From NCBI GenBank assembly GCA_014728295.1, contig WJLW01000111.1, positions 1 through 54,484 of the forward strand: a stretch of 54,484 nt of DNA. The letters run 5' to 3'. Position 1 is the first letter of the stretch, and the number at the start of each line of letters is the position of its first letter. This DNA comes from Chitinivibrionales bacterium. Its GTDB lineage: Bacteria; Fibrobacterota; Chitinivibrionia; Chitinivibrionales; WJKA01. This document shows positions 25,620 to 34,675 of this stretch, one piece after another. The notes under the pieces were generated by a model, which saw nothing but the letters and a program-made list of their open reading frames with translations, was not told where the DNA came from and did no database searches. Made by a program: the position numbers and the translations under genes.

Positions 25620-27041
25620 GGATTGTGCTTGCTTGTCAACCGGCCGATACACATAAATTCCCTTCGGCAACTGTGCAGAATTGAGTACTTCGCCTGCCTG
25701 CATCTGCCCGATAAACGCACCATCTGAACGCCATATCCGAATAAGACGGTGTGAAGGTTGCCGTATGCCGTTTGACGGTATAAACAGGATACTGGGTACG
25801 CCGTGATGTGGGGTGCCCTCCGGCACGGTTTGCTGCTTGCTGATAGTTACCGGAAGCGGTCGGTTATAGGTGCGAATACCGGCGGGTGGATCGACGCTGA
25901 AATCTATGTGCGGGGTGGAAACTTCTCTGTCGTGTTCATCATAGACTACGAAAAATACGACCGTTGCGTTTGAGGGGAGCGCGGCCGAAATGCGTGTGTG
26001 CAGTGTGTCAATTACGGCTCCTTTGTCACTCCATCCCATCTGTTTCCAGCTTGACCAGTCGGCATTTGTTGCATAAATCAACTCGGCCTTTTTAAGCGCA
26101 CGAGTGGTTTCGTACTCGGTCCACAGCGAATCCTGCGTCCAGCCCCAGCGGGTAAATTTCGGCAGCTTATCTTCGGATTTGAAGTGTGAATTCACGAAGG
26201 CGTAAATCGTTTCGTGACTGTAGGGCTGGGTGCAATAGTGACCATAATTGATTCGTTCGGCCAGACAGTATTCACCCTTCGTTAATGCATAGCTCTTGCG
26301 TCGGCTGTCTGCAGGATAGCAGCAATCGGTCGTGCCGGAGACCCACAACATGGGCATTGTCGCCTGAGGTAAGTGATTTTTGGGATCGAAGATATTGATG
26401 TACGAAGGACTGGTTATGGGATCGGGTGTTATCCATTTGCTGTTTTCGTGGATAAAGCCGCATCCGTAAACCGGTATCGCCAGGTCGAAGCGAGTATCGG
26501 CCCCGGCAACAATCGACGTCAGCCAGCCGCCCCACGAGATTCCTATCACCCCGATGCGCGTTGTGTCAATTTCGGGGCGAGAGCGCAGAAACGAGTTGGC
26601 CCGCATCACTGCCGCCGTGGCATAGTAATACCAGGTATCTTTGTAATTCATCTCCTCGCCCGCATCCCAGTTCTCGGCATCCCAGTAGCGGCCGTAGGAT
26701 ACGTGTCTGCCGTTCAAATCCATTGCAATAGCCGCATATCCTCTGTCAACCCAGTGTTTGACCCAGCCCGAGTCGGCATTGCAGGTCGCACCGTGCACCA
26801 GCACCATTGCTGGTACCGGACCGGATGCATTATGCGGCAGGGAGTAATGCGCCTGAACCATTCCCATGCGGCCTTGGTAGGGAACATTTTCGTAGTTGAT
26901 CGTATACATCGGGCCAAGCGAATCACGCAGGATGAAATCAGGCGCTTCGAACAGGTGCTGATCGTCGAAGAGGTAGCCGTGGGCAAAGCTGCAAAAGAGT
27001 AAGGGGAGGTGCAGTTTACGCAATAATACCGGAAGGTACAT
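25608..27041 (-). CDS. Exported alpha/beta hydrolase with sorting-like tail
   Basis: I start the protein (477 residues) at ATG 27041, which has GGAG 6 bases upstream. It then begins with a signal-peptide-like stretch (LLRKLHLPLLFCSFAHG). The open frame extends 89 codons further upstream, but that part crosses a dispersed repeat and is not coding. The core is an alpha/beta hydrolase: VLVHGATCNADSGW, nucleophile Ser in VIGISWGGW, then VSGTTDCCYP and the late His in RINYGHYCTQ. It resembles dienelactone hydrolase/acetyl-xylan-esterase enzymes. The C-terminus (LIRIWRSDGAFIGQMQAG, LPKGIYVYRP) has the pattern of a type IX secretion sorting domain. Confidence 0.8.
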   Translation of the reverse strand: MYLPVLLRKLHLPLLFCSFAHGYLFDDQHLFEAPDFILRDSLGPMYTINYENVPYQGRMGMVQAHYSLPHNASGPVPAMVLVHGATCNADSGWVKHWVDRGYAAIAMDLNGRHVSYGRYWDAENWDAGEEMNYKDTWYYYATAAVMRANSFLRSRPEIDTTRIGVIGISWGGWLTSIVAGADTRFDLAIPVYGCGFIHENSKWITPDPITSPSYINIFDPKNHLPQATMPMLWVSGTTDCCYPADSRRKSYALTKGEYCLAERINYGHYCTQPYSHETIYAFVNSHFKSEDKLPKFTRWGWTQDSLWTEYETTRALKKAELIYATNADWSSWKQMGWSDKGAVIDTLHTRISAALPSNATVVFFVVYDEHDREVSTPHIDFSVDPPAGIRTYNRPLPVTISKQQTVPEGTPHHGVPSILFIPSNGIRQPSHRLIRIWRSDGAFIGQMQAGEVLNSAQLPKGIYVYRPVDKQAQSSVR

Positions 27042-27198
27042 CAAGACTCCGGGGAATGGGGAGGTATGGTAGTCGGTGCAGATGAAAAGTGCCTGCCTTT
27101 TGCTTACCGGGTAATATAGCGAAAAAGTGATTGTTTTGCAGCGAAAAAAGACTGCCAACAGCAGACAATGCCGGGATGTGTGTCTCTGTTGTGCTTTG

Positions 27199-27308
27199 GT
27201 GTACTGTATCTCACATACGAATATGCCCCGTATTCGCCATCTTCGCGCTTCAACCGGAGTGAAAATGGCTCTCCGTAAACAAAAACGTATTTGATAGATG
27301 CTGTACAC
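27199..27308 (+). repeat. MITE-like repeat, copy A (shortened)
   Basis: This 110-base element begins GTGTACTGTATCTCACATACG and ends with its imperfect inverse (reverse complement GTGTACAGCATCTATCAAA). The interior TATTCGCC-TCTTCGCG-GAAAAT-GCTC-CCG pattern is shared with copies at 39537-39685 and 44449-44607; this copy lacks about 45 internal bases. Confidence 0.75.
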
Positions 27309-27414
27309 TAGCGAGCGTGCGTCATCGGTTCGCTCATATTTATTTTAGCTGGATGCTGAAAGTGCATATATCTGTATTCGTGGTGCCACCGAATCGATTT
27401 ATCCCGGAGGACTG

Positions 27415-27630
27415 ATGGCAGAACAAAAGGTAAGCCCGTATCATGTATTGCTGGGCCTGACGGTGTTTTCGTTTGTGCTCACGCTGCTTACGCTCGTGCC
27501 TTTTCCGTGGGCGTCGAAAAAATGCCTGCTCGGGTATCAAGCACTCTGCTCGTTTACCCCGATTTCCACCGTACTCATGGTGGTGATTACGGGGAGTATT
27601 TGTGTTGTCAGAAAAAGAAAATTTACCTGA
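27415..27630 (+). CDS. Small two-helix membrane protein
   Basis: The protein of 71 residues has an excellent ribosome binding site (GGAGG 6 bases before the ATG). Two hydrophobic segments, about residues 8-28 and 46-66, are joined by a loop with PWASKKCLLGYQALCSFTP, whose two cysteines could pair or bind a metal. The family is not known to me by name. The next gene starts one base after its stop, so the two are translated together, and a lipoprotein hydrolase follows, implying a small envelope operon. Confidence 0.75.
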   Translation: MAEQKVSPYHVLLGLTVFSFVLTLLTLVPFPWASKKCLLGYQALCSFTPISTVLMVVITGSICVVRKRKFT

Positions 27631-27631
27631 T

Positions 27632-28195
27632 ATGATTTGCTTTCGGTTCAATCAGTACTTTTCTGTGCGCAATTGCCTTGCAGTGGTAATACTGCTGGCG
27701 CACCTTGCGCCGTTGACGCTCGCAAATGACAATCTCTCACTGTCCTGCGGGCTGAAGCTTAGCAAGAATTTTTACCTGCAACCCGGAATCGTTGTTGATG
27801 CATCGTACAAAAAGCTCCTGAACGGCCACCCGTTTGCCGAACTGGCATGGTCGACCAGCAGGTTTCAGGCTCTGGCGCAGAACACGCTGAAAAATGATAA
27901 TGTCCTGCTCTCCCTGGGTTGGGATTTTCGTCCAGAAAACATAATCGGTCCGTATGCCAAGGTTGATATTGGCTTTGCACGGTACGATATCGAATATGAA
28001 GAGATTTTCGGTGAACTCGATAATGCCGGCATGATTCTGAGCGCATTGATCGGTTCGAAATGTACGTTTTATCACGATCTGATTACGGTTTATGGCGACT
28101 GTGGCTATTCATTTATTCATTCTTCCACCGTCTATCCCTTCTTTGCGACAGTTGGCGCTACTTTTGATATTTACCGGGGGATAATTGCACGATGA
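27632..28195 (+). CDS. Exported beta-barrel-like outer membrane protein
   Basis: The protein of 187 residues starts at ATG 27632, where a signal peptide ending LAPLTLA-ND follows directly. The mature part is made of short alternating strands with aromatic residues (FAELAWSTSRF, VLLSLGWDFRP, GPYAKVDIGFARYDI, ITVYGDCGYSF) and ends in an aromatic-rich strand, fitting a small outer membrane barrel of about eight strands. No specific family is recognised. It starts one base after the upstream stop codon and overlaps the downstream lipoprotein gene by four bases. Confidence 0.65.
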   Translation: MICFRFNQYFSVRNCLAVVILLAHLAPLTLANDNLSLSCGLKLSKNFYLQPGIVVDASYKKLLNGHPFAELAWSTSRFQALAQNTLKNDNVLLSLGWDFRPENIIGPYAKVDIGFARYDIEYEEIFGELDNAGMILSALIGSKCTFYHDLITVYGDCGYSFIHSSTVYPFFATVGATFDIYRGIIAR

Positions 28196-29121
28196 AGCTG
28201 GGGCCGGTACTATCCATTTCGATGCTGATTATTATCGGTTGCGGCATAGTCGAGCTGGACAAAAGCGATCACCTGATCGACGGCTACGTCATTGAGGATC
28301 CCTGGTTCACCGATTCTTCGTATCGCGTCTCGCTCAGAACCGATCTGACCGTGGCCGACAGAGAGAAACCGGTAATAATTCTCGTTCACGGATACGGGTC
28401 TTCCACCTTCCAGTGGGAGGAGTTTGCGGAGTATGCCGAAAACGACGGAAGGATCCTGACATCCATCATACTGCTCGGCGGGCACGGCAAAAATGTTGAC
28501 GAATTCAAAAAATCGACCTGGGAAGACTGGGGCGCGACCATCCTTGATGAATACCGGGCGCTTGTGCAGCAAGGCTACACACATATCAATATTGCCACGG
28601 CTTCGACCGGCGGAACACTTGCGCTGTGTCATATCGCGACCGGAGAATACGATGCGCATCCTCCTGAGCATTTCTTCCTCGTCGATCCGCTGGTTATTCC
28701 CGGTGACAAGCTGCTTACCCTGGTCAAAGTTGTCGGGCCGATGCTGGGAAATTCGCCGCGCGACAATCTGAATGAAAAGGAGCAGCAATATATCTTCACC
28801 AATCGTCCCGCCGAAACCCTCGACGAACTTTACAGCCTTTGCAAGCTGGTGCGCTCCGAGCTCGAAGACGGAATAACGCTGCCGTCCGGTTCCTGGATGA
28901 AAATCTTTCAGGTCAAGGACGACCCTACTGTCGATCCTGCAAGCTCGCTGCTCATTTATAAAGGAGTACGTACACATGCGGGCAAAAAAATCGAAGCCGA
29001 AATAATCGATTCGGACAAACACGTTTTTACCTCCCTCTCTGCGCGCAGTACCGTGAGCAAGAAAGACCGCCAATTGCAGAAAAAAGCATTCAATGAAATC
29101 GCTGCAAAGATGCTGGAGTAG
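28192..29121 (+). CDS. Lipoprotein alpha/beta hydrolase
   Basis: In this 309-residue protein a signal peptide ends in a lipobox IIGC (lipidated Cys17). The hydrolase fold shows the oxyanion region VIILVHGYGSSTFQWEEF, a strand ending GGHGKN, the nucleophile elbow TASTGGT and a late His in SDKHVFTS, giving a plausible Ser-Asp-His triad. It is related to carboxylesterases that act on short acyl esters. The ATGA overlap with the barrel-like gene indicates that the two proteins are made together and may work together at the outer membrane. Confidence 0.75.
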   Translation: MKLGPVLSISMLIIIGCGIVELDKSDHLIDGYVIEDPWFTDSSYRVSLRTDLTVADREKPVIILVHGYGSSTFQWEEFAEYAENDGRILTSIILLGGHGKNVDEFKKSTWEDWGATILDEYRALVQQGYTHINIATASTGGTLALCHIATGEYDAHPPEHFFLVDPLVIPGDKLLTLVKVVGPMLGNSPRDNLNEKEQQYIFTNRPAETLDELYSLCKLVRSELEDGITLPSGSWMKIFQVKDDPTVDPASSLLIYKGVRTHAGKKIEAEIIDSDKHVFTSLSARSTVSKKDRQLQKKAFNEIAAKMLE

Positions 29122-29290
29122 CAGGATACAAGATTTTTCAACTGCAGAATAGCCGGGTTCCAAGGCACAACGAGCAGCCTGCATTGTTGTGAATCTGGGT
29201 GGCCATAGTGCGGGCCTGGGGACTCCTGTTGCTGGGTGGAATTGCAATCTTTTCATTGACGATCTCCATTTTCAGCCGTACAGAAATCCC

Positions 29291-29319
29291 TTGCATAAGT
29301 TAAACAAACGTAATACAAT
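29291..29319 (+). promoter_or_regulatory. Promoter candidate
   Basis: TTGCAT (29291-29296), a 17-base spacer and TACAAT (29314-29319) lie upstream of the GTG start at 29408. The location supports that start over the earlier GTG at 29189. Confidence 0.45.
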
Positions 29320-29407
29320 AAGTACGGACAAATTTGTCAAGTGCAGCACTGCCGAAGCCGGCTTGTACTCTGTTCACACTCCATTTACGCATGCAAGGGA
29401 CGGGTGG

Positions 29408-31099
29408 GTGAAGTTAGCAGCTCAAAACCTTGAAGTGCTCAACGATTATTTCCAGGATCCACGCAATGCCTCGGCCGCATCCAAGCTTTCTTCACTGTAC
29501 TGGTCAACAATTGCTGATTCCCTCGGCGATTCGATACATAACAATCGGGACGTCGCCGGTTTTATAGAGAGAGAACGGGATTTTATCAATTACGCGCGGG
29601 TTGAGGCCAATGGCTTCAACCATCTGCAAAAAGGCTGCATCGTTAAAAAGCAAACCAAATCTGATGTCCAGATTTTCACGTTCGCCGACTGGCTATTTGA
29701 TCTTATCGAGAAAATCAACCAGGTTGACATGAAGGCATTTCTGATTCAGGAGATCAAGGCCTACATATATCAGAAATCACAATTCAAGAAAGAGTTGAAG
29801 CAGTGTCAATCTTCGCGCAAAAAGATGTTGACCGAAGAGCTCAATCCCGGCGGGGAAGATGCGACCTTCACGATGCAAATCGGCAAACTACCGTTGCTGG
29901 ATTCCCTGCTCATGCAGAAACTGGTAAAAGAGAAGGAGGTTGAAACCGGTTCGTTCTATTCGCCCGGGGAGCGCAAAGAATTTGCCCATTTGCGAACTAC
30001 CTTTGCCAAAGAAGCTGATAAATATGATAACCTCGCCGGTTTTGTTCGCAATGATGTTGTTAAAAAGCAGTTGCGCAAAATGACGCAGGCAATTGAGGAA
30101 ATCTCCCGCAAAATTGTCAATGCGGATGTCAAAATTGCTTCGCTGAAAGAAGAAATAGGTGTCATCGAGCAGCAGCAGACTTGTCTTTCACCGCTTGAAT
30201 TTGAAAACAAAATCCGGGAGGAAATTGAATATGTGCGCGATCTGGCAAAGCTGTGTGCCAAGCGAATTCACGCCGAATCGTGCCCATTCGCGGTAGCGGA
30301 AGAGGTTCTCTTTACGCCTGATAAAATTCAGCAAACCATGCAGAGAGTACTTGAGTTCGATCCGCATGTGTTTCATAATGACCGGGTCGTATTTATGGGC
30401 AAACCGCACATTCTTGTCGTGCCGGGCTATGGGTACGGCACTTATGACTGGAAAGGAAATCGCTTTATCATACCGCTGCGCGCGCCGCGGCAGGATTTTT
30501 CCGCTTCGTTGACAAATGCTGTTATTGAATACCGGCTTGATGTTGACGAGGAGAAAAGCCTGATTACCTCATATGCCAGGCTTCCACATTGCAAAGGCGT
30601 TCGCTCGGTGTTGCAGATCAAAGGCTATCTCATTAAAGACTATATTGGCTGGATAAATTCCGAGTCGCGTGGCTATAAAATTTTGCCCAGGGAAACCCGT
30701 GCCTGGATTGAATCGGAAGTTGCGCCTTCTAAAAACGATATATACTGCCCACATCGTTATCAGTACTACAATCTCGCACCTGCAAAATTTAAAAAGCTGC
30801 TTGAGATTATTGACGACAAGGTCAAAAATGGCCTTGAGCATACACGTGCTTCCGATCTCTGGCTGGCGAGCATACTTTATTATCATACTGCCGATTATGA
30901 AAAAGCCTACGAATGCATCTGTGCATTTCTTAATCAGAAACCTGATTACAAGTTTGGTTACTATAACAAGGCCCAGATTGCCCAGAAATTGAATCGCCGG
31001 CAGGATGCAATAGAGGCTTTCGATGCTTTTTGCAAGAGAATCCAGCAAAGCTGGTGGGGATACGTAGCGCGCGGCCATCTCACGCGATTGCGGGTTTGA
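29408..31099 (+). CDS. Unrecognised coiled-coil and TPR protein
   Basis: I chose GTG 29408 because AAGGGA lies 7 bases before it and a promoter sits just upstream; the frame also opens at GTG 29189 without a ribosome binding site. The 563-residue protein has an N-terminal helical part, a long charged coiled coil (about residues 110-270, KKELKQCQSSRKKM to IREEIEYVRDLAKLC), a beta-rich central part (HILVVPGYGYGTYDWKGNRF) and C-terminal tetratricopeptide-like helices (ASILYYHTADYEKAYECI). It has no signal peptide. I recognise no family. It may be a scaffold or an archaic regulatory protein. Confidence 0.6.
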   Translation: MKLAAQNLEVLNDYFQDPRNASAASKLSSLYWSTIADSLGDSIHNNRDVAGFIERERDFINYARVEANGFNHLQKGCIVKKQTKSDVQIFTFADWLFDLIEKINQVDMKAFLIQEIKAYIYQKSQFKKELKQCQSSRKKMLTEELNPGGEDATFTMQIGKLPLLDSLLMQKLVKEKEVETGSFYSPGERKEFAHLRTTFAKEADKYDNLAGFVRNDVVKKQLRKMTQAIEEISRKIVNADVKIASLKEEIGVIEQQQTCLSPLEFENKIREEIEYVRDLAKLCAKRIHAESCPFAVAEEVLFTPDKIQQTMQRVLEFDPHVFHNDRVVFMGKPHILVVPGYGYGTYDWKGNRFIIPLRAPRQDFSASLTNAVIEYRLDVDEEKSLITSYARLPHCKGVRSVLQIKGYLIKDYIGWINSESRGYKILPRETRAWIESEVAPSKNDIYCPHRYQYYNLAPAKFKKLLEIIDDKVKNGLEHTRASDLWLASILYYHTADYEKAYECICAFLNQKPDYKFGYYNKAQIAQKLNRRQDAIEAFDAFCKRIQQSWWGYVARGHLTRLRV

Positions 31100-31330
31100 A
31101 TTACACACGTGTTTCACCTTAATTTTATGCTTAATCAATGGCTTATGAGAATCAAGGGCACATTGCGCTTGAACGTGCGGCGCTTTCACTGCGTATGCAG
31201 CGTTGCGCTCAAATAATTCCATCAGAGCAGGAGATGCAATTATTCGGTCGAAATATTCGTATAGGTAACTACTGATGTATTTTGCTGTGAATACGCGAAC
31301 TTTTTAAAAGCAAAGGCACGCTGGAAGAGC

Positions 31331-32383
31331 ATGGTTTACGAGATTTTGCTTACCATTCGAGACACCTACATTTCCATGGCGCCCTACCTGCTTATCGGAC
31401 TGACCTGCGCCGGCATTTTGCGGGTATTTTTCAGCCCCCATTTCGTTGCCCACCACCTCGGGGGAAATAAAGTTTCCGCAATAGTCAACGCTTCGCTGTT
31501 TGGTGTCCCTCTGCCGTTGTGCTCCTGCGGAGTCGTGCCGACGGCTTTGTCTCTGCGCAAAAGCAACGCATCGGAATCGGCCACCGTTTCCTTTCTCATA
31601 TCGACGCCACAGACCGGTATCGACTCCATTATCGCCACCTACGGCATGCTCGGGCCGGTTTTTGCCATTTTCAGACCTCTGGCCGCCTTCCTGATGGGGA
31701 TAGCCGGGGGAATCACCGTACTGATATTCGGGGATAAAAAGCCCGTAGTGGCTGCCAAGGAAAAACCGGAATGCACCTGCAAGGTCGATGAAAATGCCGC
31801 CCGGAAGAAGCAACCGAACAAGCTGACACAATTCTGGAACTATTCGTTTCATACGTTTCTTGACGACATTTCAGTCCATCTGGTCATCGGCATCTTTCTG
31901 GCCGGATTGATATCCGCGTTTGTGCCCGAAGAATTTTTTGCGCAAACGGTTGGGAACGAATTTGTAACGATGCTGCTTATGATCATCGGCGGCATTCCGC
32001 TTTACATATGCGCAACCGCTTCGATACCCATTGCCGTGGCGCTTATCGCAAAAGGTGTTTCACCCGGCGCTGCGTTTGTTTTTCTGGCGGTCGGTCCGGT
32101 AACCAATGCTGCTTCACTGGTTCTCATCGGTCATTCGCTTGGCAAGAAGGTGACGGCTCTGTATCTGGGGGCAATTGCCCTGACTTCAATTCTCGCCGGA
32201 ATGCTGTTTAATGCATTTTTAGACTCGGCTAATACTACCATCATTGAACACATTCACCTGCATCAACATAACCAAGTTCCGTATGTAAAATTGTTTTTTG
32301 CCCTTCTATTTGGAGTGTTGCTCGTCATATCCCTCTATCGCAATGCCCGGGATTTTATTGAGAAAAGGAAATCACGAACATGA
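31331..32383 (+). CDS. SO_0444-family heavy-metal efflux permease
   Basis: The protein of 350 residues has about eight transmembrane helices in two halves. PLPLCSCGVVPTALSLRKS (about 56-74) is the signature of the ArsP/SO_0444 permease group, and YICATASIPIAVALI appears in the second half. A cysteine- and lysine-rich cytoplasmic loop (CTCKVDENAARKKQ) and a His-rich end (HIHLHQHNQ) may bind metals. SO_0444-type members are linked to copper/zinc efflux and ArsP to organoarsenicals. The four-base overlap with arsenate reductase downstream argues for arsenic resistance here. GGAAGA precedes the ATG. Confidence 0.85.
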   Translation: MVYEILLTIRDTYISMAPYLLIGLTCAGILRVFFSPHFVAHHLGGNKVSAIVNASLFGVPLPLCSCGVVPTALSLRKSNASESATVSFLISTPQTGIDSIIATYGMLGPVFAIFRPLAAFLMGIAGGITVLIFGDKKPVVAAKEKPECTCKVDENAARKKQPNKLTQFWNYSFHTFLDDISVHLVIGIFLAGLISAFVPEEFFAQTVGNEFVTMLLMIIGGIPLYICATASIPIAVALIAKGVSPGAAFVFLAVGPVTNAASLVLIGHSLGKKVTALYLGAIALTSILAGMLFNAFLDSANTTIIEHIHLHQHNQVPYVKLFFALLFGVLLVISLYRNARDFIEKRKSRT

Positions 32384-32808
32384 GCAAGAAACTGAAAATC
32401 CTATTCTTGTGCACCGGTAATTCATGCCGCAGCCAGATGGCCGAAGGCTGGACCCGACATCTCAAAGGCAATGAAATCGAGGCATATTCGGCCGGAATAG
32501 AAACGCATGGGCTAAATCCTCGCGCAGTGATTGTGATGGGTGAGAAGGGCGTAGATATCTCAGCTCATCGCTCCAGGCATATCAAGGAATTTGCTGGCGT
32601 CAGACTTGACTGGGTAATTACCGTCTGCGATCATGCCAACGAACACTGCCCGATTTTCCCCGGCAACGTCATGCGATACCACGTCAGTTTCCCCGATCCC
32701 CCCAGGCTTGCCGAAAACGCAAAAACTGAAGAAGAAGCACTACAGCATTACCGCAACGTACGGGACCAGATTCGCACGTTTGTTGAGCAACTGCCCGGAG
32801 TGCTGTAA
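32380..32808 (+). CDS. arsC: Arsenate reductase, thioredoxin-type
   Basis: The protein of 142 residues has the low-molecular-weight phosphatase fold. The P-loop CTGNSCR (C11-x5-R17) and the pair of cysteines in VCDHANEHCP are the three cysteines used by thioredoxin-coupled ArsC, and SFPDPP supplies the general acid Asp. It reduces arsenate to arsenite. Translation is coupled to the upstream permease by an ATGA overlap. Confidence 0.92.
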   Translation: MSKKLKILFLCTGNSCRSQMAEGWTRHLKGNEIEAYSAGIETHGLNPRAVIVMGEKGVDISAHRSRHIKEFAGVRLDWVITVCDHANEHCPIFPGNVMRYHVSFPDPPRLAENAKTEEEALQHYRNVRDQIRTFVEQLPGVL

Positions 32809-32869
32809 CAGGGCTGTTTCTTCTATCCCTTGCAGGACAGGATTTTGGTGCGGTGCGGCTGTGTAGCGC

Positions 32870-34231
32870 TTACTCGACGCTTATGTGCTTCTTGGCTTGT
32901 CTACCGCGCAGTGGATATATGTAGATTTTCGAATTGCGTTCTTTTTTGTACAAGCGTTGCTTGGATGAGGGCAGCGCGGATTTGTCGGCTTCTTTGAATC
33001 CCAACTGTTCGAAAAAGTCGGGAGCGCGTGTGGTGAGCACAAAAACCTGCTTCAGGCGCGCTGTTTTGGCTTTGTCAATGAAATAGGCGATCATCTTTTT
33101 GCCGATGCCCAGATTGGCGTAGGCGTCATCTACGGCAATGCCGGCGATTTCGGCCTGTCGTTCAGGGAAAAGATGCAACCCACCGCAAGCATGGATCGTC
33201 CCGTCAACCTCGTATACGGCGAATTCACTCAAATGCAGCTCAAGATCGAGTGCAGAGCGGGGTATCAGAATTTCTTCATCGATGAGCGGTTGCATGATTT
33301 TTAGCACCTCGGGAATATCCGCATGCGCCAGGGGACGGATATTGGCGTGTTGGTTGGCGTACACCATGGTTCCGTAGCCGCGGCTGGAGAAAATTTCCTT
33401 GAGAATCATGCCTTCGATGGCGCCGTTGACGATGTGCGTGCGGGGTACTCCCGATTCGCAGGCGGAACAGGCCAGCGAAACCAGCTCAAGCTGCGGATCG
33501 TAGGCGCCGGTGTCGTTTGTGTCAAGAAAGATGTTGGCCTCATCGACCGTAAGCTGCGAAATGACGTTGCTGCTTGACACATACACGCCGTCGGGAATGG
33601 AACGGTTGAACGCTGAAATGCCGTTGATATTCGTAACAAAGAAGAGTTTTGCCGCCTGCAGCTCCCGGCTCAGCGCGGAGGCAAGCTCGTTGGATGAAAC
33701 ATTGTACGGCTGCCCCGTCGTATTCCAGCCAATGTTGGGGAAAACCGGTATTACATCGTCGTCGAGAGCTTTTTTGATTTTGTCAACCTGCAGATCTTCA
33801 ACCATGCCGGAGCATTTAAAATCGGTTCCGTCGCGAACGCCGATTGCGCGGGCCTTGACCCAGTTACCGATAATAGCGGTGGTTTTGTTCTCGGCCAGCA
33901 TGGTCATGATCGTGTTTGAGACGTCGAAGGCCGCCATTTTTATGAACGGGATTGACTTGGGCGTCGAAATACGTATGCCGTTGACGGTTTTACAGCGGAT
34001 TCGATAGGTTTTCAGAACCTCATCTATGCGCGGCCGTGCTCCGGGAACCAGAACAATTTTGATGCCCATGCGGTGCAGCAGGATAATGTCCTTGATGACC
34101 AGCGGCAGCAGCTCGTGCTCGATCTGCGCACCGTCGATTTTGATGACAAAGGTGCGGCCTTTGAAGCGATTGATGTAGCTGAATGCTTCACGAATGACGT
34201 CGACCTGTTCTTTGAGTTTTCCGGTATCCAT
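32870..34231 (-). CDS. argA: N-acetylglutamate synthase, ArgA type
   Basis: The protein of 453 residues has the order amino-acid-kinase domain (about 1-290: FVIKIDGAQIE, IVLVPGARPRIDEVL) and a GNAT domain (about 298-430: IRPLAHADIPEVLKIM, YANLGIGKKM as the acetyl-CoA loop). It acetylates glutamate, the first step of arginine synthesis, in the cytoplasm. The kinase-like half normally carries arginine feedback control. It is preceded in the same direction by an FmdB zinc-ribbon gene with only 22 bases between them. No strong ribosome binding site was seen. Confidence 0.92.
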   Translation of the reverse strand: MDTGKLKEQVDVIREAFSYINRFKGRTFVIKIDGAQIEHELLPLVIKDIILLHRMGIKIVLVPGARPRIDEVLKTYRIRCKTVNGIRISTPKSIPFIKMAAFDVSNTIMTMLAENKTTAIIGNWVKARAIGVRDGTDFKCSGMVEDLQVDKIKKALDDDVIPVFPNIGWNTTGQPYNVSSNELASALSRELQAAKLFFVTNINGISAFNRSIPDGVYVSSSNVISQLTVDEANIFLDTNDTGAYDPQLELVSLACSACESGVPRTHIVNGAIEGMILKEIFSSRGYGTMVYANQHANIRPLAHADIPEVLKIMQPLIDEEILIPRSALDLELHLSEFAVYEVDGTIHACGGLHLFPERQAEIAGIAVDDAYANLGIGKKMIAYFIDKAKTARLKQVFVLTTRAPDFFEQLGFKEADKSALPSSKQRLYKKERNSKIYIYPLRGRQAKKHISVE

Positions 34232-34253
34232 CGTAGCTGGCTTTCGGTGAGGC

Positions 34254-34490
34254 TCACCCGGCCTGGCAGCAGGTTCCTCCGGCGGAGCAGGCGCCGGCGT
34301 TGGCGCACTCTGAGCCGCACGGTGTGGCGGACGAAGAACTCCCCATCGAAATCCCGCCGATCACCGAGAGCACCTTGACGGTTTCTTGCGATGAACAGGC
34401 CGGACAGGCTGGTTTTTTCTGCTGTTGAGAAGTGACTAATTCTTCAAACTGAGTATCGCACTCTTTGCATCGGTATTCGTAGATTGGCAT
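34254..34490 (-). CDS. FmdB-family zinc ribbon protein
   Basis: The protein of 78 residues begins MPIYEYRCKECDTQFEELV, the typical FmdB opening, with the CxxC at 8-11 and the second CPAC after about 17 residues forming a zinc ribbon. The tail is Ser/Gly-rich and has extra cysteines (CGSECANAGACSAGGTCC), common in this family. AAAGGA lies 7 bases upstream of the ATG. Its function is unclear; many relatives have been called putative regulatory proteins. It is first in an operon with argA. Confidence 0.88.
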   Translation of the reverse strand: MPIYEYRCKECDTQFEELVTSQQQKKPACPACSSQETVKVLSVIGGISMGSSSSATPCGSECANAGACSAGGTCCQAG

Positions 34491-34675
34491 TGGTCAGTCC
34501 TTTCAATAGATTATCATAAAATACACCTTTGAATCGGGCTGCGTTCCTATTCCAGGGCGAATACAAAATAAACCCAATTTTACCATAGTCAAGAGCTGAT
34601 GCAAATTAGTAAATTGTAACATGTCCCATTATTCACCAGCAGGATTAACCGGATCCTGGGAAATGGAGTTTTGAA

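Noticed and set aside
27042..27308. Upstream extension of the exported hydrolase frame to 27308
   Set aside because: The extra 89 codons run across a MITE-like repeat copy, whereas ATG 27041 has a good ribosome binding site and is followed by a signal peptide.
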